Source of the DNA: Thermococcus sp. EP1
GTDB lineage: Archaea > Methanobacteriota_B > Thermococci > Thermococcales > Thermococcaceae
Length of the DNA stretch: 64,000 nt
Assembly: GCF_001317345.1 (NCBI RefSeq)
Contig: NZ_JXCG01000001.1
Coordinates: forward strand, 310,001-374,000
Direction: 5' to 3'
Part shown: positions 35,105 through 43,437 of the stretch, piece by piece
How the letters are laid out: every line of letters starts with the position of its first letter
How positions within the stretch are numbered: the stretch's first letter is position 1
The notes under the pieces: generated by a model
Told to the model about the DNA's origin: nothing
Seen by the model: the letters and a program-made list of their open reading frames with translations, nothing else
The model's database searches: none
Position numbers and translations under genes: made by a program

Positions 35105-36031
35105 ATGCCTGAAATTACCTTTCTACATCCGATTGCAAAGGCCCTTGAAAGGATAATTCCAAAGAAGTGGACTAGGAGGTACACCCTGTTTCTGTATTCT
35201 GCAGGCATATCATTCTTGGCACTAGAATTTTTAATAGTGTCTTTCCTACTTGCACTTTTAGTGAGTATTGTAGTCTTCATAATTTCTCCAGTCAAGCTTT
35301 ATGCACTACCTGTCTTCTTTGCCGTATTCGTTGGAGTTGCGTGGGTGTATCCTTACTGGAAGCTCATTAAGAAAATTGAAAACATGGAAAACAACATTCC
35401 TGATGCGTTTTTCTATTTGGCGAGTTCTCTTAGGGCTGGAGTATCGTTTTCGGAGGCATTGGAAGAGGCCTCTACTGCTAGATTTGGAGCCTTAACAGAG
35501 GAGTTTAAAAGAACAGTCAGTGAGATAAAGAGAGGTAGGTCAACTTATGAGGCTTTAAAGGCTTTTGCACTGAGAAACAGGAGATCAATTATAATATACC
35601 GATCTACGATGATCATCCTTGAGGCCTATGAAAGAGGTGCACCAATGGCTGATGTGTTGGTAGCTGTTGCTAATGATGTTCGTGAGATCCTAAGAATAAA
35701 AAAAGAGAGAAAAGCTTCTACGGGAATGCAAACAATGTTTTTCATAATTGCAAGTGGATTCCTTGGTCCGATAATCCTTGGGATAGTCTCTCAAATCATG
35801 GGGGGCATGAATACGCCAGAGGTTGGTCTCAACCTACCGCTGGATGCTATTTACAACATTCTCTTAGCATTTGTGGCACTGCAGGCAATAGTTTCTGGAT
35901 TGGGAATTGGAATAATAAGAGAAGGAAAGTTCTCAGCAGGCTTTAAATACAGCGCAATGCTTGCCGTAATGGGTGTCTTAACGTTTCTCGTAGCTACTAA
36001 GATTCAAATATCAAGCCTCGGCTTTATCTGA
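35105..36031 (+). CDS. FlaJ/TadC-like pilus membrane platform protein 2
   Basis: A 308-residue second F-family protein, shorter at the N-terminus than its neighbour. It has two helices (GISFLALEFLIVSFLLALLV, LYALPVFFAVFVGVAWVYPY), a GspF domain (IPDAFFYLASSLRAGVSFSEALEEA, EAYERGAPMADVLVAVANDV), and helices at the C-terminus. Having two different platform proteins in tandem is typical of Tad-like and archaeal pilus systems. GAGGTGAT precedes the ATG by 3 bases. Its end overlaps the convergent FKBP gene by 21 bases; no pilin follows in this operon. Confidence 0.88.
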   Translation: MPEITFLHPIAKALERIIPKKWTRRYTLFLYSAGISFLALEFLIVSFLLALLVSIVVFIISPVKLYALPVFFAVFVGVAWVYPYWKLIKKIENMENNIPDAFFYLASSLRAGVSFSEALEEASTARFGALTEEFKRTVSEIKRGRSTYEALKAFALRNRRSIIIYRSTMIILEAYERGAPMADVLVAVANDVREILRIKKERKASTGMQTMFFIIASGFLGPIILGIVSQIMGGMNTPEVGLNLPLDAIYNILLAFVALQAIVSGLGIGIIREGKFSAGFKYSAMLAVMGVLTFLVATKIQISSLGFI

Positions 36032-36493
36032 TTTTTCTTTTTCTATGTCCACTATTTCTACTTCAAAAATCAGTGTTTTCCCGGCAAGTGGATGATTGAA
36101 GTCAAGGGTAACGTTCTCTTCTCCAACAGCAGTTATTCTTGCAATTCCACTGTCGGTCATAATATAGGCTCCTTCTATCGGCTCTATACCTGCTTTTTCG
36201 AATTCACTTGTTGGCACATCAATTATTAAGTCATCACGTGGCATACCATATCCTTTTTCTGGGGGAATCGTTATAGTTTTCTTCTCTCCAACTTCCATCC
36301 CTATTAGGCCTTCGTCCATTCCGGAGATAAGTTCACCAACCCCCACATTGGCACCAAGGGGGCCATAAGTCCTATCTTCAGTATAAATACCTGCTTCTTT
36401 AGCAATATTCTCATAAGTCGTATCGAAAATTTCTCCATTCTCAAACTTTCCAATGTAGTTAAAAACCACAAAATCGCCTTTTTCAACTTTCAT
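36011..36493 (-). CDS. FKBP-type peptidyl-prolyl cis-trans isomerase (SlyD-like)
   Basis: A 160-residue protein with FKBP strands (GDFVVFNYIGKFENGEIFDTT, LISGMDEGLIGMEVGEKKTITIPPEKGYG) interrupted by an inserted flap (the IF domain, about residues 85-130) as in SlyD and archaeal short FKBPs. It catalyses proline isomerisation and acts as a chaperone through the flap. GGTGG lies 5 bases before ATG 36493; the longer start at 36505 lies within that site. Soluble, monocistronic. Confidence 0.92.
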   Translation of the reverse strand: MKVEKGDFVVFNYIGKFENGEIFDTTYENIAKEAGIYTEDRTYGPLGANVGVGELISGMDEGLIGMEVGEKKTITIPPEKGYGMPRDDLIIDVPTSEFEKAGIEPIEGAYIMTDSGIARITAVGEENVTLDFNHPLAGKTLIFEVEIVDIEKEKSDKAEA

Positions 36494-36623
36494 TCTTTCC
36501 ACCAACTAAATTTTCTCAAGCTTAACTCTTTCATTGCCCTTATAACATTTTTGGTCAGCGTTATACAATTTTGTGATAAAGTATATATAGGTGTTTAGCA
36601 TAAATACTCCCAGGTGACGTTAT

Positions 36624-36911
36624 ATGGGAGAATTTGCGGAAATGCTTGAAAGAGAGTTCAGTGGATTGAAAACTACAGAGATTTATTCCACAAAGCTTGG
36701 TAATAGGAATATTGAAATAATTGAAGTGGAGGCAAAGGGTTCTAAAATGCTTGTAATGTTCCAGGACGAGCCAATGAAACATGATTTACATAGATGGTCT
36801 TTAATAATCACAAGTGCGAAGAATACAAGGACAATCCAGGGAATGGACAAACTAAAAACTTTAAAAATGAGAATTAAAGAGAATGTAAGGTCGATAATGG
36901 AAGGTATGTGA
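36624..36911 (+). CDS. Hypothetical protein, 95 residues
   Basis: A small soluble alpha/beta protein (TTEIYSTKLGNRNIEIIEVEAKGSKMLVMFQ, then a helical end KLKTLKMRIKENVRSIMEGM). No family is recognised. A TATA-like GTATATATAG near 36581 and GGTGACG before ATG 36624 support expression. The base composition matches the surroundings. It is not linked to a neighbour: the upstream gene is divergent and the next convergent. Confidence 0.65.
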   Translation: MGEFAEMLEREFSGLKTTEIYSTKLGNRNIEIIEVEAKGSKMLVMFQDEPMKHDLHRWSLIITSAKNTRTIQGMDKLKTLKMRIKENVRSIMEGM

Positions 36912-36939
36912 TTAACTCTCACTAATTCTTTAAAGGATA

Positions 36940-37437
36940 TTAATGCTCCTCTGGAAGAAGGTAGTATACATAGTGTGGCCTGTTGCTGAATTCATCGATG
37001 TAAACAACTGTTCCGTTCTTAGGTGGTTTGAGGTAGTGTACTTCTCCTTTTTTAGTTGTTATTGCAGCAAATGCATCGCTTTTTCTGACTCTATTTCCTA
37101 CCTCTGCGATTATACTTGAGACGTATCCTTCTACGGGTAGGAGCATTAATTCATCTCCTTTGTAAAGTCTTATTTCTGTTCTTCTATCTGGCAAGACTAT
37201 TATCACATCACAAATCATTCTATGCTCATATTTATCTACATAGAAATGGAATCTGTCATAGACTTCTTTTTTCATGAATTTTGCTTTTTTTACATCTATA
37301 AACGCGGGAAGTTTTTCTTCTTTCTTTAGCCTCACTTCTACGTTTTCCTGAATAATTATACAATCTATTTTTGCCTTACCATTCTCAACACATTCCTCAG
37401 CAGTGCTCTCAACGAAAAGCCGTGGGACTTTTTCCAT
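36940..37437 (-). CDS. DUF2118 (lipoyl/biotinyl-like) protein
   Basis: A 165-residue protein whose C-terminal part (LLPVEGYVSSIIAEVGNRVRKSDAFAAITTKKGEVHYLKPPKNGTVVYI) looks like a biotinyl/lipoyl hammerhead, but where the modified lysine would lie the sequence is not the usual MKM. It corresponds to the archaeal DUF2118 family, unknown in function. GGTGAG precedes ATG 37437 by 4 bases. It is divergent from the DUF4129 gene. Confidence 0.77.
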   Translation of the reverse strand: MEKVPRLFVESTAEECVENGKAKIDCIIIQENVEVRLKKEEKLPAFIDVKKAKFMKKEVYDRFHFYVDKYEHRMICDVIIVLPDRRTEIRLYKGDELMLLPVEGYVSSIIAEVGNRVRKSDAFAAITTKKGEVHYLKPPKNGTVVYIDEFSNRPHYVYYLLPEEH

Positions 37438-37510
37438 ATTCTCACCCAGCTTTTCTCCCGCTATAAAACTTTTTAAACCTATCTTTGCATAGATTTACAG
37501 ATGAGAGATT

Positions 37511-38344
37511 ATGAAGCGTAGATTGACAATCCTTTATTTTATCATTGTTCTACTAATGAGTGCCATAATAAGCTCTCAAGCTAAAATTGGAGAGATTAAA
37601 AAGGGAACTCAAGACTATTACTTAATTGGACTGTTCTTTGCTATTTTGATAGTTATTGCAGGGATAATATTAATTCAGATCTTTCTTACAGTTGGGGATC
37701 CATTTGCCAAAGAAGGCCCAGGTTACAAAGTAAATTGGGGAATATTTCTTGCTATAATTGTTGGTTCTATCATAATAGCCCTTCCAATCCTTTACAAGGT
37801 GTATAAGACACCCTTGCCAAATATGACCATTAACCAGACAGAAGGAATCTACTATGTTAACCAGAGTTACCGTGTCAGCTTTTATGAGAGATACTTCCAG
37901 AACCCGTTAGGCCCCTCTGTCGAAGGAAGTATTTATTTATATGCCCTCTTTGGAGTGCTTGTGGCCCTTTTGGCTTATGTTGCTGTTAGATTTTATCTTG
38001 ATTTAAGGACCGCAAGGGAGAGGAGAAAACTTAAAGAGATGGTAGAGAAATTTGATAAAAAATTGGAGGAAGAGGGCATAAGTTTCCTTGGAGATCCAAA
38101 TGAAATAGTTGTCAAATTGTACAAAAATGCGGTGATATGGCTCAAACTTTTGGGCATCCCCTACAGGGAAAGTTGGACCCACTGGGAACATGCTGAGAGA
38201 GTGAAGTATAAGCACGAAGCATATGTAGCCCTTGCAAAGCTATTTGAAAAAGCGAAATATGCACCTGAAAAGGTCACAATGGAGGATGCTAGAAGAGCTT
38301 ACGATCTTTATATGAGGATTAAGGGGGATGTGAATGAGGTTTAA
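37511..38344 (+). CDS. DUF4129-containing membrane protein
   Basis: A 277-residue protein. A signal-like first helix and two more helices (LIGLFFAILIVIAGIILIQIF, GIFLAIIVGSIIIALPILY) flank external loops, and another helix (YALFGVLVALLAYVAVRFY) precedes a cytoplasmic C-terminal domain (ILKLYKNAVIWLKLLGIPYRESWTHWEH-like region) typical of DUF4129. DUF4129 domains accompany MoxR-DUF58 clusters, as here in the three following genes, all overlapping or abutting. The cluster may process or assemble a membrane or cell-surface complex; function is unproven. Confidence 0.77.
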   Translation: MKRRLTILYFIIVLLMSAIISSQAKIGEIKKGTQDYYLIGLFFAILIVIAGIILIQIFLTVGDPFAKEGPGYKVNWGIFLAIIVGSIIIALPILYKVYKTPLPNMTINQTEGIYYVNQSYRVSFYERYFQNPLGPSVEGSIYLYALFGVLVALLAYVAVRFYLDLRTARERRKLKEMVEKFDKKLEEEGISFLGDPNEIVVKLYKNAVIWLKLLGIPYRESWTHWEHAERVKYKHEAYVALAKLFEKAKYAPEKVTMEDARRAYDLYMRIKGDVNEV

Positions 38345-38771
38345 CCTTGTGTTTATCTTGGTTTTGCCATTTGTGCTGATAGCTTTCTCCGCTGGTTCGT
38401 ATCTAGTTAGGTGGATCGCCGTTTTAATTGCGGGAGTAATCCTGCTCGCATTCATCTTGGAAGAGACTGAACTCCCCTATATCCCGAGGAGGAGAGAAAG
38501 TAAGCGGGAAAAGAGAACTGATGTTGAAAGACTCGCTGATGTTATAAAAATGGCAAAGAAGGGGACGGTTGCAAGACAAATTATTTCTGATACAGTTCTT
38601 GAAATATATGAGGTTCTAGAGGAAAATAGAGAAAAAGCGGTGGAGAGAACAAGGGAAGTTTTTAGTTCTTCATATCATGGGGGAAACTTTTTGGAGAATC
38701 TTGAAAATGCTCTTAAAATTGTGGAGGCGGATGTAAATGAAAATAGAAGAGGTCCACGAAAAGGGAAATGA
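38334..38771 (+). CDS. Small membrane protein of the MoxR cluster
   Basis: A 145-residue protein with one or two N-terminal helices ([35 protein letters not shown]) and a charged helical cytoplasmic tail. No family is recognised. It overlaps the DUF4129 gene by 11 bases and the MoxR gene by 35 bases, so it is certainly co-translated with both. Confidence 0.75.
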   Translation: MRFNLVFILVLPFVLIAFSAGSYLVRWIAVLIAGVILLAFILEETELPYIPRRRESKREKRTDVERLADVIKMAKKGTVARQIISDTVLEIYEVLEENREKAVERTREVFSSSYHGGNFLENLENALKIVEADVNENRRGPRKGK

Positions 38772-39690
38772 AATTTTGAATGAGGTAGGTAAGGCGATAG
38801 TTGGAAAAAGAGAAGTTTTGAAACTGATGCTGGCAACAATACTAGCAGATGGCCACATACTTATTGAAGACTTACCAGGCTTGGCAAAAACATTAATGGC
38901 AAAGAGCTTTGCTGCGGCTTTAGGCGTTAAATTTAGAAGAGTCCAGTTTACCCCCGATTTGTTGCCTTCGGATATTCTGGGAGTTAGTGTCTTTAACCAG
39001 AAAACTCTCGAGTTTGAGTTCAAAGAGGGTCCAATATTTACAAACATTCTTCTTGCAGATGAGGTCAATAGAGCACCTCCAAAAACCCAATCTGCTCTCC
39101 TTGAGGCTATGCAGGAAAGACAGGTAACAATAGAGGGAAAAACTCGCTATCTTGAGAGACCATTTGTGGTAATAGCAACTCAAAATCCCATAGAGCAGGA
39201 AGGGACGTACCCCCTTCCAGAGGCTCAGCTAGATAGGTTTTTGGTTAGGCTTAGAATAGGATATCCCACAAAGGAAGAAGAAGTCGAAATACTAAAGAGG
39301 AGAATTGGGAGAAAGAAGGAAGAAGTTGATATAAACCAGGTGAGCTCTTCTGAGGAAGTCATTAAAATGCAGAAGGCAATTGAAGAAGTTTATGTAAGTG
39401 ACGCAGTGTTAGATTATATAACTGAGATAGTATGGGCTACAAGGGAGAATAAGAAGGAGATTGAAGTTGGAGCCTCACCAAGGGGAAGTTTGGCCTTACT
39501 TAGGCTTTCAAGGGCTTACGCTGCTTTGGATGGAAGAGATTATGTAATTCCTGATGATGTAAAGAGAGTAGCCATTCCTGCTTTAAGCCATCGCCTTATT
39601 CTAAAGAGGGAACTCTGGTACACAAGAGTCAGCCAAGAAATGGTAGTAGAGAGAATGCTTGAGAAAATACCAGTTCCAAAATTCGAGTGA
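38737..39690 (+). CDS. MoxR-family AAA+ ATPase
   Basis: A 317-residue ATPase. The Walker A region reads [14 protein letters not shown], the MoxR variant (Gly-x-Ala-Lys-Thr), followed by [17 protein letters not shown], Walker [23 protein letters not shown] and the sensor [24 protein letters not shown]. MoxR ATPases act as chaperones assembling complexes, commonly with von Willebrand-type or DUF58 partners. GGAGG precedes ATG 38737. It lies between the small membrane protein and the DUF58 gene in one operon. Confidence 0.93.
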   Translation: MKIEEVHEKGNEILNEVGKAIVGKREVLKLMLATILADGHILIEDLPGLAKTLMAKSFAAALGVKFRRVQFTPDLLPSDILGVSVFNQKTLEFEFKEGPIFTNILLADEVNRAPPKTQSALLEAMQERQVTIEGKTRYLERPFVVIATQNPIEQEGTYPLPEAQLDRFLVRLRIGYPTKEEEVEILKRRIGRKKEEVDINQVSSSEEVIKMQKAIEEVYVSDAVLDYITEIVWATRENKKEIEVGASPRGSLALLRLSRAYAALDGRDYVIPDDVKRVAIPALSHRLILKRELWYTRVSQEMVVERMLEKIPVPKFE

Positions 39691-39695
39691 GGAAT

Positions 39696-40931
39696 ATGAG
39701 GGAGTTTTATCCAACTGGAAAGGCACTTCAACTTTTACTTGCTTTATGGCTAGGGGTATTAATAGCGTTCTTCACATTAAGATGGGACATGATTTATTTA
39801 ACGCTTCCAATAATGTGGCTTTTCTTCATTGCTGTGGCCTTTTTCAAACCTCGACTTGATGTAGAGATTGAGCGCATTCTTCCTCACGATAGGATCCTCG
39901 AGGGAGAGATTATAGAAGTGAAGCTTAAAGTCAAATCAAAAGAGAGGATCCCAAGCTTAAAAATAACCGAAGATGTTCCAGAAGAACTTGAAATAATTGA
40001 AGGCAGTAAGGAATTTTTACTCTCGCTAAAAAAAGACGAGGTTAGAGAAGTTTCCTATAAAATTAAAGTTCGCAGAGGAGTTCATGAGTTCACCAGAATT
40101 AGGATGAGTTACCAAGATCCTTTTGGCTTTTTCAAAAAGGATAGAGAGGTTGAATTATACGATGAACTTATTGGCGTGCCCCTTATTGAGGATGTAATAA
40201 CTCCTTATTCCACAAAGGGAACGAAAATAACCGTTGGCCCATTACCATCTCCCAGAATTGGTGAAGGGGTTGAATTTCATGCAATTAGAGAGTATCAGCC
40301 TGGAGATCCATTTAAAATAATTAACTGGAAAGCAACAGCCAAAATTGGCAAGATAATGAGTAACGAATATGAGAGCGAAAGAAAGGTGGATGTTGTAATA
40401 GTTCTTGATGCAGGTTACCTGGGTGCTGAGGTTATAGATTATTCTGTAAGAGCGGCAGCTTCTCTTATGTTAGACTGTCTCAAAAATGGAACAAGCTTTG
40501 GTCTTCTGCTTTCTGAAAGTGTTCCCCTTTGGGCCAGAGTGGATTATGGAAAAAGGCATTTCTTCAGATGTGTTGACCTCTTGAGCACAGCAAAACCCGA
40601 TAAGAACAATCTCATTGCCTATCAAGTGGAGCATCTCATACGAACACGCTTCCCGGCAAATGCTCAGATAATTTACATTTCTCCACTAGTAAGTGAGGAA
40701 AGCAGAAAAGCCCTGAAGATGATGTACTATTATGGCTATAAGACAATAGTTATTTCCCCTGACCCTTATTCTGCTTTAAAACCGAGAAGCAAAGAGCAGG
40801 AACTTGCAATTAAGATCTTAGACCTTAAAAGAAAGGCCTATCTCAGGAAGCTTTCCCCCTATGCGTTGATAATAGATTGGGATATTAGGAAGCCTCTTAA
40901 AACAGCCATTGCGGAGGTCGTTACCATATGA
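39696..40931 (+). CDS. DUF58 domain protein
   Basis: A protein of about 411 residues. Two N-terminal helices (LQLLLALWLGVLIAFFTLRW, YLTLPIMWLFFIAVAFF) are followed by a beta-rich part and the DUF58 segment (GVEFHAIREYQPGDPFKIINWKATAKIGKIMSNEYESERKVDVVIVLDAG), in which the final DVVIVLDAG resembles a von Willebrand type A start. It is the usual partner of MoxR. ATG 39696 is chosen over GTG 39687, which lies in the GAGTGAGG ribosome binding region. The next gene overlaps as ATGA. Confidence 0.9.
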   Translation: MREFYPTGKALQLLLALWLGVLIAFFTLRWDMIYLTLPIMWLFFIAVAFFKPRLDVEIERILPHDRILEGEIIEVKLKVKSKERIPSLKITEDVPEELEIIEGSKEFLLSLKKDEVREVSYKIKVRRGVHEFTRIRMSYQDPFGFFKKDREVELYDELIGVPLIEDVITPYSTKGTKITVGPLPSPRIGEGVEFHAIREYQPGDPFKIINWKATAKIGKIMSNEYESERKVDVVIVLDAGYLGAEVIDYSVRAAASLMLDCLKNGTSFGLLLSESVPLWARVDYGKRHFFRCVDLLSTAKPDKNNLIAYQVEHLIRTRFPANAQIIYISPLVSEESRKALKMMYYYGYKTIVISPDPYSALKPRSKEQELAIKILDLKRKAYLRKLSPYALIIDWDIRKPLKTAIAEVVTI

Positions 40932-41347
40932 AGATTGGAATAAGATTTTCTCCAATTCCACTTATAGTCATGGCCATTGTTTTGTTAAATTATAGAGAAA
41001 TTTTGCCTGTATTAGTGCTAGCCCCATTGGTGTTTTTATCATATTTCTTTGGCACCCTATTTCTTGTAGCTCTTATAGGATTCTTAGTATATTACAAAGT
41101 GGGGGGTATTGAGGGCCTGTTTTTGGTGGCCTTGGGGCTTATTTTTATTGAATCTGCATACTTGGATAGAGAAAAGGCCCCAAGGGAGCACTACTTAATA
41201 GTCACTGTAGCATCTCTCCTGGCAATTCCGACATACATTTTAATAGGGGGACTTTCGGCGGTCATGCCTAAGTTTGAGGTTACAGCAATTGCAGTGCTTG
41301 TTTTACTCTCCCTCTACTTGTTTTCAAGAATGGTTACAAGGGATTAG
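40928..41347 (+). CDS. Hypothetical membrane protein of the MoxR-DUF58 operon
   Basis: A 139-residue very hydrophobic protein with four to five helices (LVLAPLVFLSYFFGTLFLVALIGFLVYY, LIVTVASLLAIPTYILIGG). No family is recognised. Its ATG overlaps the DUF58 stop (ATGA), and it closes the operon that began with DUF4129. It overlaps the convergent PfkB kinase end by 4 bases. Confidence 0.72.
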   Translation: MKIGIRFSPIPLIVMAIVLLNYREILPVLVLAPLVFLSYFFGTLFLVALIGFLVYYKVGGIEGLFLVALGLIFIESAYLDREKAPREHYLIVTVASLLAIPTYILIGGLSAVMPKFEVTAIAVLVLLSLYLFSRMVTRD

Positions 41348-42174
41348 ACTTCAATACTCCAGCTTCCCTTCTTCTTCAAAACTTCCCTTGCCCTTAGCAG
41401 CCCTTGTTTTATGCATTCTTCTATCGGTTTTTCTTTTGCGTAATAGGCCAGAAAACCTCCAGCAAAGGCATCTCCAGCTCCGGTAGGGTCAATGATTTCA
41501 TCAATTGGGAGGGCCTTGAAGTGCATAAAGCTTTCTCCATTATATAAGAGAACACCCTTTTCACCCATAGTAACAACAACAATCTTAGCTCCCCATGTGT
41601 GAAGTTTTTCGATAGCTTTTTTGATGTCTCGTTCTCCAGTTATTGTCAGGGCTTCTCTTTCATTTGGAAAAATTATTTCTGTTTTTGATATGATTTCCAT
41701 CATAAGGTCCTTTTTAGTTCTGTAGTCCTCCATGTAGGTTGGGTTAAAATCCAGGCTTATTCGTTTACCTTTTAGGCGTTTTATCGCTTTAAGCTGCTCT
41801 TCAGGAGGTATTGGAGAGATATGGAAGATCTTTGCATTTAAATACTCTTCAGGAATTTTTGTCTCTCCCATTTTCTGAGCTACTCCCATATCTACAGGAG
41901 CATCAACACTTCCGTCTTCATGGTAAATCATGTATATGTGAATGGTATTTCCTTCAAGAATTTGCACTCCTCTTATATCTATGATTTGCTCAAGCTTCTC
42001 AAGCCACTCTTTTGGAAAATCCTTGCCGACTTTTGTCACTAATCCCACTTTGGCACCACTTAAGGCTGCTGAAGTAGCTACAGCAGTAGCAGCTCCTCCA
42101 GGGAGAATTATCTCCTTTTTATTTGGAAATATAACATGGTCGATTGCAACGTGTCCGAGTACTACTAATTCCAT
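41344..42174 (-). CDS. PfkB-family carbohydrate or nucleoside kinase
   Basis: A 276-residue kinase of the ribokinase fold. It has an N-terminal GGAATAVATSAALSGAKVGLVTKVG motif and the C-terminal DPTGAGDAFAGGFLAYYA catalytic motif, in which the last Asp is the base. The family phosphorylates sugars, inositol or nucleosides with ATP. Substrate is not predictable from the sequence; Thermococcales have several such kinases (ADP- and ATP-dependent). It is transcribed alone and convergent to the MoxR cluster. Confidence 0.87.
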   Translation of the reverse strand: MELVVLGHVAIDHVIFPNKKEIILPGGAATAVATSAALSGAKVGLVTKVGKDFPKEWLEKLEQIIDIRGVQILEGNTIHIYMIYHEDGSVDAPVDMGVAQKMGETKIPEEYLNAKIFHISPIPPEEQLKAIKRLKGKRISLDFNPTYMEDYRTKKDLMMEIISKTEIIFPNEREALTITGERDIKKAIEKLHTWGAKIVVVTMGEKGVLLYNGESFMHFKALPIDEIIDPTGAGDAFAGGFLAYYAKEKPIEECIKQGLLRAREVLKKKGSWSIEV

Positions 42175-42304
42175 AATCGCCCTCTCTGAGCTATTAGTGA
42201 GGGATTTATTAATGTTGCTTCACGAGTTCATTGAAGTTTAATTACAAGTAATTGTATAAAAATTACGAAAAAAATTAAAAATAATAAGTCTCTTAATTAG
42301 CATC

Positions 42305-43144
42305 ATGCGCAGTCTGAGAGATCTTGGACAGGAAGAGCTTCAAGAACTCTTAGGATACATTAATGAATTAAGGAAAAGAGGATTGAACTACTCTCAAATA
42401 GCAAAGAGAATAATGGAAGAGAAAGGAATCAAAATTTCTAGGGTCACTGTTGCGAGATGGTGTAAAGGAGAACATAATCCCTTTAATAAGATTAAGTTTG
42501 TTAATCTGGAACCTTCTCCTTCGTTGGCCTATATCATAGGTGTTTATTTTGGAGATGCTAGCATAAGTCTTTATGAGAAATACAAATACAGAGTCCGGTT
42601 GAAAGTTGTTGACAAAGAGTTTGCGGAGGCATTTAAAGATGCGCTTGCTGATATTGGGGCTAATCCGAGGGTGGAATATGAGAAAGATAAAAACAGGAGT
42701 AATAGATGGTGTGTAGAAGCCACAAGCAAATCTCTGTATATGTTCTTAAAACAACCAAAAGAAAAGCTCTTTGAAATTGCAAAGGAGTACCCGAAGGAGT
42801 TCTTGAGAGGATTCTTTGATAGCGAGGGGTATGTTTATGTAGATAAACACGCATTTCTCTCTTCATATATCGCAGCTTATAATTATGATCTAGAAGTATT
42901 AGAATTTTCTCAGGGATTGCTCTCATTCCTGTCTATCCATTCAAAAATAAGGGTTTCAAAAGAGGGTGGAACACCAGTAATAATCAGGGGAAAGGAATAC
43001 TTCTACAAAAGCAATCTCTATGAGCTTAGGATTTATAGAGTAGAAAGTGTGAGAAAATTTGCAATTGAAATTGGTTTTACAATTCAGAGGAAACAAGAAA
43101 AACTTAATAAATGGCTAAAAACGAGGACTAATGAATCTTTTTAA
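42305..43144 (+). CDS. Free-standing LAGLIDADG homing-endonuclease-like protein with N-terminal HTH
   Basis: A 279-residue protein. Residues 1-60 form a helix-turn-helix-like region (YSQIAKRIMEEKGIKISRVTVARWCKGEHN). Two LAGLIDADG helices follow: LAYIIGVYFGDAS (about 74-86, Asp in place) and FLRGFFDSEGYV (166-177, Asp in place). This is the DOD-type endonuclease core usually embedded in inteins or introns, but here it is a separate gene not inside a host gene. It lies 24 bases from initiator tRNA-Met, on the opposite strand. It could be a mobile endonuclease or a domesticated regulator. Confidence 0.8.
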   Translation: MRSLRDLGQEELQELLGYINELRKRGLNYSQIAKRIMEEKGIKISRVTVARWCKGEHNPFNKIKFVNLEPSPSLAYIIGVYFGDASISLYEKYKYRVRLKVVDKEFAEAFKDALADIGANPRVEYEKDKNRSNRWCVEATSKSLYMFLKQPKEKLFEIAKEYPKEFLRGFFDSEGYVYVDKHAFLSSYIAAYNYDLEVLEFSQGLLSFLSIHSKIRVSKEGGTPVIIRGKEYFYKSNLYELRIYRVESVRKFAIEIGFTIQRKQEKLNKWLKTRTNESF

Positions 43145-43167
43145 TCATCAACGTACAAAAATATACA

Positions 43168-43245
43168 TGGTAGCGGGGCGAGGATTTGAACCTCGGACCT
43201 CCGGGTTATGAGCCCGGCGGGCACTCCTAGCTGCCCCACCCCGCT
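43168..43245 (-). tRNA. Initiator tRNA-Met (CAU anticodon)
   Basis: Read on the reverse strand, it starts AGCGGGG at 43245 and pairs with CCCCGCT near 43172, giving the A1:U72 pair typical of archaeal initiators. The anticodon loop CTCATAA is closed by three G:C pairs (GGG/CCC), another initiator mark. The T arm is AGGTTCAAATCC. The 3' CCA is encoded (43168-43170). No intron is present. A TATA box (TTTATAAA, complement of 43277-43284) is upstream, and T-run TATTTTTG follows at about 43152-43160. Confidence 0.95.
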
Positions 43246-43276
43246 GCTTGACCCGATATCTCTTATCTGGTGGGAA

Positions 43277-43284
43277 TTTATAAA
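43277..43284 (-). promoter_or_regulatory. TATA box of initiator tRNA-Met
   Basis: Reverse-strand AGCTTTATAAATT, 32-39 bases upstream of the mature 5' end; transcription would start near 43255 with a short leader to be trimmed by RNase P. Confidence 0.55.
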
Positions 43285-43437
43285 GCTTACGGTTCTTATA
43301 AGGGACTATCTATTACCTTAGAATTGCTTGTCGTACGCTGTATAGCTAGCATTCTAAATGTGAAGGATAGGATTTATTTAACCCTATAAAAATTTCTCTG
43401 GTTGTAATTGTTAAGCCTCAAATGAAAGGAAAAACAC

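Noticed and set aside
42305-43144. LAGLIDADG protein as part of an intein or intron
   Set aside because: No flanking extein fragments; the tRNA next to it has no intron and lies on the other strand.
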